This document shows positions 21,694 through 32,745 of a stretch of 64,000 bases of DNA, piece by piece; the first letter of the stretch is position 1, and each line of letters begins with the position of its first letter. The stretch covers positions 130,180,895-130,244,894 of the forward strand of contig OW799234.1 in assembly GCA_941918925.1 (NCBI GenBank). The letters are read 5' to 3'. The stretch comes from Phyto melanocephala. Its lineage: Eukaryota > Arthropoda > Insecta > Diptera > Rhinophoridae. The position numbers were made by a program, and so were the translations under genes. Under the pieces are notes generated by a model, which did not search any database, had not been told where the DNA came from, and saw only the letters and a program-made list of their open reading frames with translations.

Positions 21694-24600
21694 TGTTACA
21701 AATAAATAAACAATAACAATAAAAGCAAGCTGTGGCTGATACACATTAAATTTTATATAAATTTATGTATATAAAATATGGGTTTTTGTTGCAGTTGTTT
21801 TATTTTTAAGCTTATATGAATGTATGTAATGCAGTCTTCGTCAGCCGTGTTGCAGAAATTGCAGTTTTTGTTTCTTTACTGTAGGTCGCACAAACATGAT
21901 CACACACAAGATTAATTATTGTTGCCATTAACCAACAGCAGCAGAGATTGAGTGTAAACAAGAGAAAGTTTTAAGCCAATTTAGAAAATCTGTTTAACAA
22001 ATAATTTATACATATCAATGTATTTACTTATAGTTGCATACAAAACATAAAACAATTTTGACGTTCTGTAAAGGAATAGTAAAAACTTTTAGTAAACGAA
22101 CGAAACTTTTGTTTTAATGATATTTATATTTACATATTTTTTATAATTTAAGAACTTTATTACATTGGATGTAACTTTGTTTTAGAAAACTTTTTATAAA
22201 TCTTAATTATAAAAGAATGATACCTAAATAAATTTGCACACACATCAATATATGCTTGTGGATAACATGTTTGTATATAGTGTAATATATTAACAAGACT
22301 TTTTTAATATATTTACTATAAAATATTAATGATGATGACCAAAAGTTATTACTAATGGCAGTAATGCGCCAAATATCAATATTAAAAGCTCGCTGTAACT
22401 CAGTCCATTAGAAGCAGTTATTTGTGTTTGCAGATCCGTATTCTCCTCTAAAAGACGATATTGATGTGAAGAATGCGTGGAAGATCCATGAGATTGTCCA
22501 CCCTGTGTTAGTTCGGGTAAAACGTGAACTGTTGCTACATATAAGAAGGTGCCTGCTGAAAAAAGCATAGCTATACCCGTTGCGTTAACAGAATTCAAAG
22601 TTTCCTTTTGTTCTTGTCCAATTCCAAAATATGTTAGTAGCGTTAAGAGAGGTGCTGATAGAGAAAATATTGCTAAATGTTTACGTATCTGTTGCCGTTC
22701 AATTTTTTCGTGCAACAGAAAACTAACAAGACCAAAAGCTGCCGGTGCTTTGTGTAACATTATAGCTAGAAATACAATCATTTCAACATCTTTGTGGCTA
22801 GTGGTAGCTGCTGCTCCCAAAGCTACACCATCAGCTGCAGCATGAACTACCAAACCTAAAGTAGCTGTTATATTTTTATCGTTGGGTGAAGATTTTTTTT
22901 GGCGTTTTTGAGATATTTGATCTACCAACATCATAAAGACAAATCCCAAAACTAATGACAAACCAATAGTACGAGAATGATCTGTTCCTTCATTTTTCTG
23001 GTGATGCAAAGTAGGTGCCTCGTCCGTCTTAGACGTAGTTTTAGCTGTTACTATATTTTCTACTTCAGTGTACAGAGATCTTATGCCTTCGGGTATGATA
23101 ACTGTTAAAGCGGTGCCTACTAGTAGGCCAGCCCCAAGTACCGTAACAAGTTTGAGTTTTTTCTCACTCAATTTCATTACTAATGGTATGCTACCGGCCA
23201 TATATGAACCCACCAACATAACAATGACTAACATTACAAGCATAAAAGTTTCCTCAGTCATTTTAAAGCCTTTTCTTAATAATGCTACTTAAATTGATAT
23301 TATGTGTTTATCAGGAGGATTTAATATTTGATAATCCTGCTACGCTATCTTTCCTCTATTGAAATATTTGTTTATTAAAATAGTTAAATATTTTGTTTTT
23401 GTGCCACGTTATCTTTTGATTTTTTGCTTTTTTTTTTTTTTTTTTGTAGTTTACAATATTGTTTTTTTACAATAGTACACATAATTACATACATGTACAA
23501 TTTGAAATTTTTCAGTCATTGCAAAATTTGTTTTAAACTAATACATTTTGTTTTAAAATTTGTTTAATATTTTGCAATTTTTTTCTTTGAATTATTTTCT
23601 TCTCATTTCTGGTTCGCAACTTTTTCTTTAAAACTTTTTTGCTTTTGTAATTTATTCTATTTTTCTTTTTGCTGAATGCAACTCAGGGCTGCCATATATT
23701 TCTCTCTTTCCGAAAAAAAGGGTAAGACAAAATTTCTTATTTCGTGATATAAATAAATAAATAAATATTCATGATGCAATTGTAAGAAAATATTGGATTT
23801 CGATTAAATAAATTTATATGAAGTTTGACAATTATGGAAGGTACATACAAGATATATATGTTTTAATTTCTTGTTGCAATATAAATTGGAATGGAATCTA
23901 ATTTGCATGCTGTGTTTAGTTGGAGGCTGGATAGTCGTAGGAACCTTCTGCCTGAGGCTCAGGGATGTGTTTCGATCGGCATTACAGGGCCCATGAGAAG
24001 TACTCCTCAGGCGGCCCTGGATGTTATTCTTCATCTTCTGCCTATTGATCAGTATGTAAGGGAAATGGCAGCCAGGGCCATTATTCGACTGAGAGTTAGG
24101 GTTGTTGGGAAATTTCATGTAGGGTCATACACGGATCATGGGTGAAATTAGCGGTGGTAGTTATTGCAAGGGCTTGCCTGGCTCCACGAATTATGTGGGT
24201 GCTATTTAGTGGTATTTAGATGGGGGGCACTGGAGCGAGGGTCTATATTGAGGTTCTGGACATCAGAAACTCATATAGACTTCTTGACAACTGCAGTGTG
24301 TTTTAGGCAAAGGTTCTAGGGATCTTGAGAACCGTAGAATTGGTTAGGGGTAACATCGCTACGGGCTCGGAGGTCATTATATACGTGGACAGCGAGGCGA
24401 CTCTTAGTGCCTTGAGGGGCTATTAGGTGAACTCCGGGCTGGTGGATGACTGTAGGAGAGCTCTGCGGGGAATTTTAGGGGAATACAGGTTAATACTATG
24501 CTGGAATCCGGGTCACTCCAACATAAGCGGCCATTGCCGCTGATGAGTTGGCAAGATTAGGCTTGGAAATGGTGGATCCTGATAAGGGGAAGGCGGTTAG

Positions 24601-27600
24601 GCGTCCATAGGGTTTCTATTTCGGTAGGATCAGGGAATGGGTTCTGAACGAGACTAATCGAATATGGAGTAACCGAACGGACTGCAGAGTATCACGGAAG
24701 TTGTGGCCGATGCTCAGCAAGTCTGATTCGGATTTTTCTTCCTGACAGAGGTAGGGTCTGCGTGAGAACTATAATAAGGATGATTACGGCCACTGTATGT
24801 TAGGCAGGATGGCGATAAGAATGGGACTGAACCTGTCGGATATGTGCAGGGTGTGTGAGGATCCGGAGGAGTTGGAGACAGTTGAACACATTCTGTGCCA
24901 GCAGGTTAAAATGGCTAGGTAGCAGATTCCTAGGCGAATGAGGGAATGTCTCGAGCTGTGGACTCGAGAATCTGATAGGATTCGTAATAGGAATAACCTG
25001 GCTTCGTGACATGAGACTGAGAATAGATCGAAACCACAATGTTCACCTATGTTTCCCAAGGGTATATATGTAGCATTCTTTTATTGTTTCAATTCATTAC
25101 GAATTAGCTTAATTTTAAATTAATTCTTTTCACGAAAAAAAAAGAATTTAATGAAATTTGAATCAATTCAAATAACTTTGCAAAAATTAATTGCAATTCA
25201 TTTTCAATTTAAATGAATTGGGCAAAATGAATTGGTAAAATGAATTGCAATTAATTTCCAATTCATTTGAATTTAAATGAGTTAAAAAAATGAATTGCAA
25301 TTCATTTGAATTAATTCAAATGAACTCGAAAAATTAATTTGTTATTCATTTCCAATTTATTTAAATTGATTTGTTGTTTCCAACTCATTTTATTATATCA
25401 TACAGCATTACTCTCATTTCGAATATCACCTAGCACGAGATAATCGTCGAAAGGCATATAAAATAATAAAAATAGAAATTCCAAAGATGTACTGTAATAA
25501 GCAGGTAACGGCAGAATATGACTTAAATTAGTAGGGAGCTGCGAAAATCCTATCAGCATGAGCATTATTCCTAATTGTTTATTTGCTTAAAACAAAACTT
25601 TTAAAAATTTTTTCAAAATCAGTTCAATTCAAATAAATTGAAAATTTCATTTTTAAATAAATTTTTCGAGTTTATTTGAATTAATTTATACATAATTTTT
25701 AAGAGAAGTGAAAAGTTTATTATGTAATTTTGTTATTATTTAATTCTTTATTTTATTTTAGTATTCAGAACATTGCTTTTGTAATATATTGTTATTGGCC
25801 TAAGGAAAGGCTGTTTATATTACTTTGAATTTAATAAATAAATAAATAAAATTGGTAAAATGAATTGCAATTCATTTTTATACCCTTCACCTGTGGTGCA
25901 CAAGGGTATATATAGCTTTGTCATTCCGTTTGTAATTTCTACAATTTTCATTTTCGACCCCATAAAGTATATATTTTCTGAAAGCTTATGAATAGAGGAG
26001 TAGATTAAGCCCTGACCGTCTGTCCGTCTATCCGTCTGCCCGTGTGTTGGTTGAAATCAACTTTTAGAAGCAACTATATGTTCCTCAGATCTGTATATGG
26101 TATCAATCTCTTGGAAATATCCAGGAATGAATCGCTATTGAAATTCAGCACAATCGCCCCATAACTTTCTGAGATATGAGCAAAAAACCACGACCACCTC
26201 GTTTTTTTCACAATTACAACAACAACATACATACATACATACATGTAAAAAACATACCACACAAAAAAAAATTACAAAAAAAAATTACAAAAATAAGAAA
26301 AAAATAATAAAAAGAACTACAAAAAAAAAATTTTAAAAAAATTTAAAAAAAAATTTAAAAAAATTTTTTAAAAATTTTTCTAAAAAAATTTTTTAAAAAA
26401 ATTTAAAAAAAAATATAAAAAAAAATAATAAAATATAAATAATATATTAAATAAAATAAAATAAAATTTTTTTGGCTCAGCTGGGATTCGATGCCACATT
26501 TATTCTAACGTGTACGTATGCACGTATTTTATATGGGATGAATGGTGATACAAACAATTGTTATTGCATGACTACACGTTGTGAAGGGTATATAAGATTC
26601 GGCACGGCCGAATATAGCACTGTTACTTGTTCTAACTCATTTGAATTAATTTAAAATCAATTCAATTCAAATTAATTGGAAATAAATTGCAATTCATATT
26701 ACCAATTCATTTTAATTAAAAATTAACTGGAATTCATTTTGCCCAATTCATTTGAATTGCAAATAAATTGCAATTCATGTTTACTAAATTCAAATGAATT
26801 GATTCAAATTTTATTCAATTCGTTTTTTGGCAAAAAGAATTAATTCAAAATTTTACTAACTCAGTGCATGAATGATTGGCGAATTAATTAAAAAATGAAT
26901 GATTCGTTTACAACTCTGATATGTAGTTTTGTCAATCAGCTTAAAATTTCTGCAATATTCATTTTAGACCCCATAAAATATATATTTTCTGAGAGCTTAT
27001 AAATAAGGGAGTCGGTTGGGCAATGCCCGTCTGTCTTTTGGAAATATCCAGGAATGAATCGCTATTAAAATTCTGAACAATCACCTCAAAACTTACTTAA
27101 GCTGTCTTTACATATTTATAATTTGGCCTGGAATGCTTCGTTATGCTGTGTTGAATAAATAAATTAATAAATAAATAAAGCTCTAATAGTATCCAAAAAT
27201 TATAAACTTTATAAATTTGACCTAGATATACTTGAAGGAATCTAATCTAAATTTAAAAATGCAAAGATTTTAGTTCTGGACGTGAATCAGTTGTTGAACT
27301 CAAATGAGAACTCAGATAATGTAAAGATAACATTAGATATTATCAAATTAACACGACTATCGCTGTTGAAAGTGTTTGAACAGTAAAATACAGTAAACTA
27401 TGAAAAAGTAAAAATCCAAGATGACATTCTAAATAAAATGGCGGATATATGGGTGGGTCCAATATAGTAATAACGGCATTGTCTCCTTCAACCACCAAAA
27501 TATTGGTATCATATAAAAGGAAAACAGAATGTATGTATGTATGTAACGTACAGACTCCAAAACGGCTGAGCCGATTTTGATGAAATTTTCAGGGAGTCTT

Positions 27601-30600
27601 TAGAATATTTAGGCGGGTGACACTGTGAAGTCTGATTTTTTATTTTCGGTCCGTGGGCGGAGGGGCGTTGCAAAATCCAATTTGCATATTGCACCACCAA
27701 TGAAATATACATTTATTTATTTTGTTTGCTTTTTTTTATTTAATTGTTTTGAATGCCGCTGTCATGTTTTTCAAAACGAGATATCAAACTCTTAAATCGG
27801 TTATGTAGTTCCGAAGATATTTACAAAAAAACTATGTTAATAATGATCCAATATCAAAATTTTAAAACTTTCGAAATGTTGCATTAAAAAATCGGAGTTT
27901 TTGGTTTATTTAAAAAAATATTTACATAACTATATAGAACGCCCCGGGATTAATTTAATAGACTATAAAATAGGCTAATAACTAATCCCATAAATATATA
28001 TTTAGTTATGTTAATTTCGCTATTTGGTTTATATTCCCATCTACACCATATGTAAGTTATTCTGTAAAAAAAACTTTATAACTTTATTTATTTAAAAGAA
28101 TATAATACAACATTAATGTTTGCTTAGGGCCAGTAACGCGGCCAGTAAAGGAACAAGTAAAACACAGCAAATCATTAAAAAAGTGTAAAATCCGACTCTA
28201 ACACAAAATGGCAGAATTTTTTTTCTTAATCAAATCAATATGGAAAAAATAGAGTATAAAAGAAATCTAGGGTAAGCTACTGTGTGGCCTTTATATCTAT
28301 GCACTAACAACATATAAAATTAATTTGTAATATAGTTTTTTTGGCCTTTGGGGGCTTTTTATATTACTTTTGTTGAAAATAAAATAAAATCGATAACAGA
28401 ATTTTAGGCCAGCATACAAACAGGGTTCAACAGAAAAAATTCTATTAGGATAAAAAAAAATTTGCATATTTTCTTAAAAACACAAAACAAAACATGTACT
28501 ACATATGCAGGTAAAGTACAAAATGTTTAAATACGACCCGACACCAAATTTGTATTAATTTTAGTATTTTGATAATATTTTAAATATATTTTTTCTAATA
28601 ACTAAAACAATTATAATTTGTCAAAGCAAGACCATGTTTTTCAGAGGCGCTAGTCATCACCCTGAATTTTATTTTAGTGACAATTTTTATTAGCGGAAAT
28701 TTAACCTAACAAAGATTATATAAAAAGTAAACCAACTATACTTACATGCGGTGTCAAGTGGTAAGAATTTGGAACAATCATGGCACATTATACTACCACA
28801 TAATCGACAATGGTGTTGACGTCTGGCAATATGAAAGCTTTTGGCACAGTTGGGACACAATTTAACTGAGCTGCCATCCAACCAAGGAACAATCTAAATG
28901 AGGAATTCGAAATTAAATTTTGTTTAAAAAGAGTTATGTCTAAAACATGAGAAAAAAAACAGATCAGTGCATTTTTCCTATGTTTTTGAACATACTTTAT
29001 TTAATTAAAATGACATTAATCCTATGTTGCCAAATTAAACTGTATAACATATATAATAAATACTCAGTATTAATTAATAAAAATTGTATTCGATTAAAAT
29101 CGGTTTAGTATTTAAGAGGGTATAAGCGGTGAGAGAAATCTTGAATATCGTGAAAAAAAGATTTTTTGATAATTTCAAGGTAGAATGACAATGTTGGTTT
29201 ATTTTATTTTCTTGTAAAATCTTAGTTTTATCAACTAAATTTAACTTCTTCCGGCTAAACATCTTTAATAGAAGAAAGAAAGGGTAAATATAGGCAAGAA
29301 ATAGTGCATAAAAAAAAATAAAGTTCACATACATATTTATTTTAATCATTATTGTTATTCTAAAATAAAAATAACTTGTAGGTTTATTTAAATTTTTCGA
29401 AATCGGTTTCTGGCAGCCCAGTTTAGTATTAAATCCATCTTTGAAAAATTTATTAAGCCATGGTTGAAAATAATGGATTTAAAGCCCAAATTAATTTCGT
29501 TCTTTTAAGTTTTATTTAGTTTTTTCCTTCTCCTGTATAGTAACAGAAAATCGAGATACTTTTTACATAAAACCACCGATAAGTACCTATATTTGAAAAT
29601 TAATAACAAATAAGTTCCTGTACAAACTGCACTTTTGTGGAAACTGCTGTCGAGAACTTTGCGTTGCTTTTAAATGTGAGCTTATGTATTTTAATATTAA
29701 TTATACCTGATATTATTAATCAATTTTTTTAAATTGCTCGTAATATATATTTGGAGGAGATATTATGGTATTAAATGTTCTCATAGTTCAGTAAGAATAG
29801 GTTAGTTAGGTTAGGTAGAACAGGCAGCTGCTGTGCAGCTCACTTGGGTCCATTATATTGATCCCTTTGTGATACCTGAATAGAAAAGTAAGAATAGAAT
29901 AGAAAGGAAGCAGACAAGTTCAGAGTCTCCGGCGGGAATCGAACTCGCAACCCCCAAACTAGCAGAACAGCACACTGCTGACTAGTCCATCGAAGCATGG
30001 ACATGTCATATAATTTTTTTATGGGTCAAATGGCTACATGTATTACAAAGTAATAATAAAATAAATAATCATTTCTTATTTTAGATTAAAAAAATCGATT
30101 ATTAGTTTTAATAAAACAATTTAAAAAAAAGATTAGTTCAAATTTTTACGGTCTCTTTTGAAAACTCATAAAGAAACTTACTACACGTACATAAATATTT
30201 TCAAACTAGTGTGGAACACAACTTAAATGTCAATAAAAACAATACACTGCTTACCTTTTTTTCATGTTGTTTTCTTAAGACTGCATCTAAAGGCATGTCC
30301 TTCAAAAGCTTATGTAGTCTTATAATTAATTTATTTGTTTCACTGGCATAGCGTTCTAAGCGAGGATTTCGCACAGATTGAAAATACTCTGTCAATAGTC
30401 TTTCCACACCGACCTCTTGATGATCCATAAAATTAAAAACATTCATACGAGAACGTGCATTACTATTTTCTCGTAATACTGACTCTGCGCCACTGCGAGA
30501 GTTTGTCAAAGTAACATTTTTCTCCAAACTGCGTGACAAGTCAAAGTTAATTTTCTTTTTAGCTTTGCTAAAAATTTCCTTAAATAACGTTCTGAGGTCG

Positions 30601-30743
30601 TCATCTTCAGCATGAGATTTATCGAAATGATCAGTAAGGAATTCCAACGATTTTAAATCTTCACGACATATGGGACAAATAAAGCCTTCAAGTATTTCAC
30701 CATCAATATCATTTTCGCTCGGTTCACCAAAGGGATTTGACAT
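18242..30743 (-). CDS. Rbsn-5: Rabenosyn-5, early-endosome Rab effector, 4 exons
   Basis: Exons are 30743-30255, 28893-28746, 19237-18597 and 18523-18242, giving 519 aa with consistent phases (0, 1, 0). A C2H2 zinc finger is at residues 23-44 (Cys23, Cys26, His39, His44), preceded by NPF at 3-5, the type of motif that binds EHD proteins. The FYVE domain is at about 164-260 with [10 protein letters not shown] at 187-196 and the final ligand pair CEHC at 250-253; these bind PtdIns3P. A long charged helical region follows (about 370-410), then the Rab-binding helical hairpin [13 protein letters not shown] at about 450-490. Rabenosyn-5 works with Vps45 and a syntaxin in early-endosome fusion and recycling. 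The 9.5-kb second intron splits the FYVE domain and holds a whole gene. The last two exons lie in the right duplication copy. Confidence 0.92.
21694..22325. other. Rbsn-5 intron sequence and ZIP9 3' flank
   Basis: Unique A/T-rich DNA between the duplication and the ZIP9 stop codon, probably containing the minus-strand ZIP9 3' UTR. No further gene or repeat was recognised. Confidence 0.45.
22326..23261 (-). CDS. ZIP9: ZIP9-type zinc transporter, single exon, nested in an Rbsn-5 intron
   Basis: An intronless frame of 311 aa with about eight hydrophobic segments (roughly 5-27, 38-58, 98-116, 133-152, 160-183, 197-215, 227-248 and 288-307). The metal-site motifs of the ZIP/SLC39 family are visible: HAAADG at 140-145 in one helix, LHKAPA at 169-174 in the next, and VHVLPE at 245-250. 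The loops are His-rich (for example around 255-266) and the protein ends in GHHH. Family members move Zn2+ into the cytosol; ZIP9 proteins act mainly at the Golgi and secretory membranes. The start is the only Met before the first membrane segment and the length fits the family. The Drosophila relative is, I believe, Zip102B; that name is from memory. Confidence 0.9.
   Translation of the reverse strand: MTEETFMLVMLVIVMLVGSYMAGSIPLVMKLSEKKLKLVTVLGAGLLVGTALTVIIPEGIRSLYTEVENIVTAKTTSKTDEAPTLHHQKNEGTDHSRTIGLSLVLGFVFMMLVDQISQKRQKKSSPNDKNITATLGLVVHAAADGVALGAAATTSHKDVEMIVFLAIMLHKAPAAFGLVSFLLHEKIERQQIRKHLAIFSLSAPLLTLLTYFGIGQEQKETLNSVNATGIAMLFSAGTFLYVATVHVLPELTQGGQSHGSSTHSSHQYRLLEENTDLQTQITASNGLSYSELLILIFGALLPLVITFGHHH
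23262..23880. other. ZIP9 upstream region inside the Rbsn-5 intron
   Basis: The ZIP9 promoter and 5' UTR should lie here (minus strand). There is a 21-base T-run at about 23427-23447 and A/T-rich sequence. No promoter motif can be called with confidence. Confidence 0.4.
23880..25030 (+). pseudogene. Degenerate non-LTR retrotransposon (LINE), 3' half
   Basis: Broken plus-strand frames carry pieces of an I/R1-type LINE. The region after the reverse transcriptase is visible ([13 protein letters not shown] around 23975-24020), then an RNase H-like stretch ([13 protein letters not shown] then WNPGHSN, about 24385-24525), and a C-terminal zinc knuckle (CRVCEDP..VEHILC, about 24850-24900). Stops and frameshifts interrupt all parts. 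GC content is higher than in neighbouring DNA, as expected for an insert that has not yet drifted to local composition. Confidence 0.75.
25680..25855 (+). mobile_element. LINE 3' tail fragment
   Basis: It matches the 3' end of the LINE at 37228-38907 (TTTTAAGAGAAGTGAAAA.., then GGCCTAAGGAAAGGCT.., and a TAAATAAATAAATAAA tail). It is a severely 5'-truncated copy of the same family. Confidence 0.7.
25877..26632. mobile_element. ATTCGGC-hairpin family copy
   Basis: It runs from TTTTTATACCCTTCACCTGTGG to the hairpin ATTCGGCACGGCCGAAT (about 26598-26614) and TTACTTGTT. The interior holds A-rich low-complexity sequence at about 26265-26465. The outer DNA on both sides is the AATTCA tract, so its borders are well set. 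Confidence 0.65.
26901..28745. other. Rbsn-5 intron, repeat fragments only
   Basis: It includes a LINE-type (AATA)n tail near 27150-27180, a segment at about 27540-27720 with CGGCTGAGCCGATTTTGATGAAATTTTC (a motif common to many insect repeats) and another tail-like end near 28340-28395 (GGCCTTTGGGGGCTTTTTATATTACTTT). No gene is supported. Confidence 0.5.
29813..30000 (-). mobile_element. tRNA-derived SINE
   Basis: In minus orientation it has a B box (complement GGAATCGAACTC, one base from consensus), an A-box region near 29980 and the same body as at 15500-15670 (AGCTGCCTGTTCTACC in the SINE sense). It lies in the Rbsn-5 intron between exons 1 and 2. Two independent insertions with a shared tRNA-unrelated body define the family. 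Confidence 0.7.
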
Positions 30744-30894
30744 AATTGTATTTTCCTAATAAAATTAAACGATTTAATATAAATCCTTCCTTTTATTTTT
30801 AATTTATTCCAGCATTTGTTATGAACAGCTGATTTTGACATTGGGTTCAATGTAATGCTATTCACATCTAGAGGGGGTAAGTGAAAAATTTAAG
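30744..30894. promoter_or_regulatory. Rbsn-5 5' flank
   Basis: Only about 150 bp separate the Rbsn-5 start codon from the inverted-repeat element at 30900, so this segment probably contains the 5' UTR and part of the promoter. No distinct motif can be named. Confidence 0.35.
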
Positions 30895-30899
30895 TTAGA

Positions 30900-31203
30900 T
30901 CAGGGTACACTTACACAGGTGGCGGTGCCAGCCCAGTGATTATTTTTTTGTGAGCCAATGCTTGTCAAACTCTAAATAAAAAAAGAGATTCCGGTGCCAA
31001 GAATTGTCGAACTCCATACCAAAGAAAATGGACACAAAAATTGCCCTCCTTTACGCTATCACCTTACGTAATTACACCATGAGTTAGATTAAAAACACTT
31101 TTTTAAATGATATTACTATTTTCAATTTTCTTTTATCATTTTTCGTTAAATCACACTAAAAAACTAAATAGAATCCATAATGTAATGTATAAGTGTACCC
31201 TAA
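30900..31203. mobile_element. 300-bp inverted-repeat element, AGGGTACACTTA ends
   Basis: The ends TCAGGGTACACTTA (30900-30913) and TAAGTGTACCCTAA (31190-31203) are inverted repeats. A 5-bp direct repeat TTAGA flanks it (30895-30899, 31204-31208). Partial relatives occur at 2690-2857 and near 8716. It is non-coding and lies just upstream of Rbsn-5. Confidence 0.65.
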
Positions 31204-31362
31204 TTAGAGATGGGCAGTGGGAAAAAAATCCAACAGGAAATAACCGGGTATTTATGTGGGAAAAACCCAATAGACGGGTATTTTCATTATTTAATGTAAT
31301 TATCAAGATCTTAAAATCAGTTTCCAGACTATTCTACAGTTCACCGCGTGTTTTCGTTTTAA

Positions 31363-31610
31363 TTGGAGGAGTACCAAATAAACTCATTTTAAATGTGACT
31401 GGAGGAGTACCATATAAACTCAATTAACATGAGACTGGAGGAGTTCTATAAAACTCAGCAGTAAATATTTTTCAGACGTCTCCGACTTCCTATACAATGG
31501 TATAGGTCGACCTGCGGTACCTGAACCAAAGTTTTGTAACTGGAGGAGAACCATTAAACTCAATTTTTATTTCTTGTTCGTGTGTCTCCGACTTCCTATA
31601 CAAAGGTAAT
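31363..31610. repeat. CTGGAGGAGTACC degenerate tandem repeat
   Basis: GGAGGAGTACC/ACC..AAACTCA units recur about four times (near 31364, 31400, 31435 and 31540), and CCGACTTCCTATACAA occurs twice (about 31482 and 31588). The pattern is a short, irregular tandem array. The open frame across its start is not supported as a gene. Confidence 0.5.
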
Positions 31611-32745
31611 TACATTTCTTTAACTTGAAAATAATGAATCATCAAAAGGGAAATATATTTTGCATTATATTATTAAATATTTATTTGAGAAAAGTTTTTC
31701 TGATTCTGAAGTCACATGAAAAAAGTCCCATATTAAGCATTTGTAATTATAATGTAAAGAAAAGTACGACATGCTATTTTTGGCAACACTGGTTACTACT
31801 ATATTTTGTCAATAGTGTTATTGTGAATTTATTTTATATCGTCCAATAACGTCATTACTTTCTTTTTGAGTGATGTTTCTGTTTTAATTTTTTTTTGCAA
31901 TGCATTCTAATTAATTTTCTTATTAAATGTAAAAATATGAAAACATTATTAAGTAAATGTTATAATCAAAGTGTTTATAAATATTAAAAATTGTTTAGAA
32001 AGTTTGAAAAACCTTTAATGAATAACTACGGAAATTCAACTACTACAACAACGTAATACATACAACTATAAGTTTAAACAAAGTTGTTTTCATTAAAGCT
32101 CTAAAAAAATATTAGAGTATAATAATAAAAAAAAAAAATGAAAATCAAATACATAGTTCATAAGAATATATTTATTTCGTGTGAAAAATTGTAAAAATGG
32201 AGTTTTGAAATGTTAAATTGGTCACAAATTTTATATTTTAATTTTCTTCGTTTACCTATATCACATTAAACAAAAAAAAACTAATTTGTCACAAGGCTAT
32301 AGATATATTTATGTTTACATACATAGGTGTATAATTTTGTTTTAGTTTATTTTAATAGTTTTTTGTAGTTATTTTTAGTATGTATATGTACATATGTAGG
32401 TATTACACGGTTTTGTGTTTAAAATGTTTTTTTTTTGGCAGCCGACAAATCAGTCCAAAGCGGTTCTTTAGTGTATATGTATGTATGTGTATATATGTAT
32501 GTACATACATATATCGGCTATCAAATGCACAGGTGTTGTATATTTATGTGCTTATTAGACAAAATTTTCTGTTTCAATATAAGATACTAACAGATATACT
32601 AACATAGATCGCTTTAATCACCGTCGACGCCAGTAATAAAAATTTTTTAAAAGGATTTTTTAAAGGATGACTGAAATAATACAATATATCCCTAAAGTGG
32701 GGCTAAAAAATGTTTAATTTATTGAAAAACAGAGGTTGTTGTGTT
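31611..32745. other. Intergenic A/T-rich stretch
   Basis: No gene is visible. There are TATGTATG microsatellite patches around 32380-32515. Confidence 0.5.

Larger units (their letters stand above)
25085..26900. repeat. AATTCAATTTGAATT palindromic tract with two insertions
   Basis: Long stretches are built of overlapping GAATTGCAATTCATTTGAATT-like units (25085-25380, 25850-25876, 26633-26870). The tract is broken by a LINE 3' tail (about 25680-25855) and by an ATTCGGC-hairpin element (25877-26632). The flanking tract resumes on each side of the second insertion. Confidence 0.6.

Noticed and set aside
23891..24145. 84-codon frame as a separate gene
   Set aside because: Its residues match the post-RT part of a LINE and the sequence around it continues as a broken LINE.
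31107..31427. 106-codon frame near 31.1-31.4 kb
   Set aside because: It starts within the inverted-repeat element and ends in the CTGGAGGAGTACC repeat, with biased composition and no motif.
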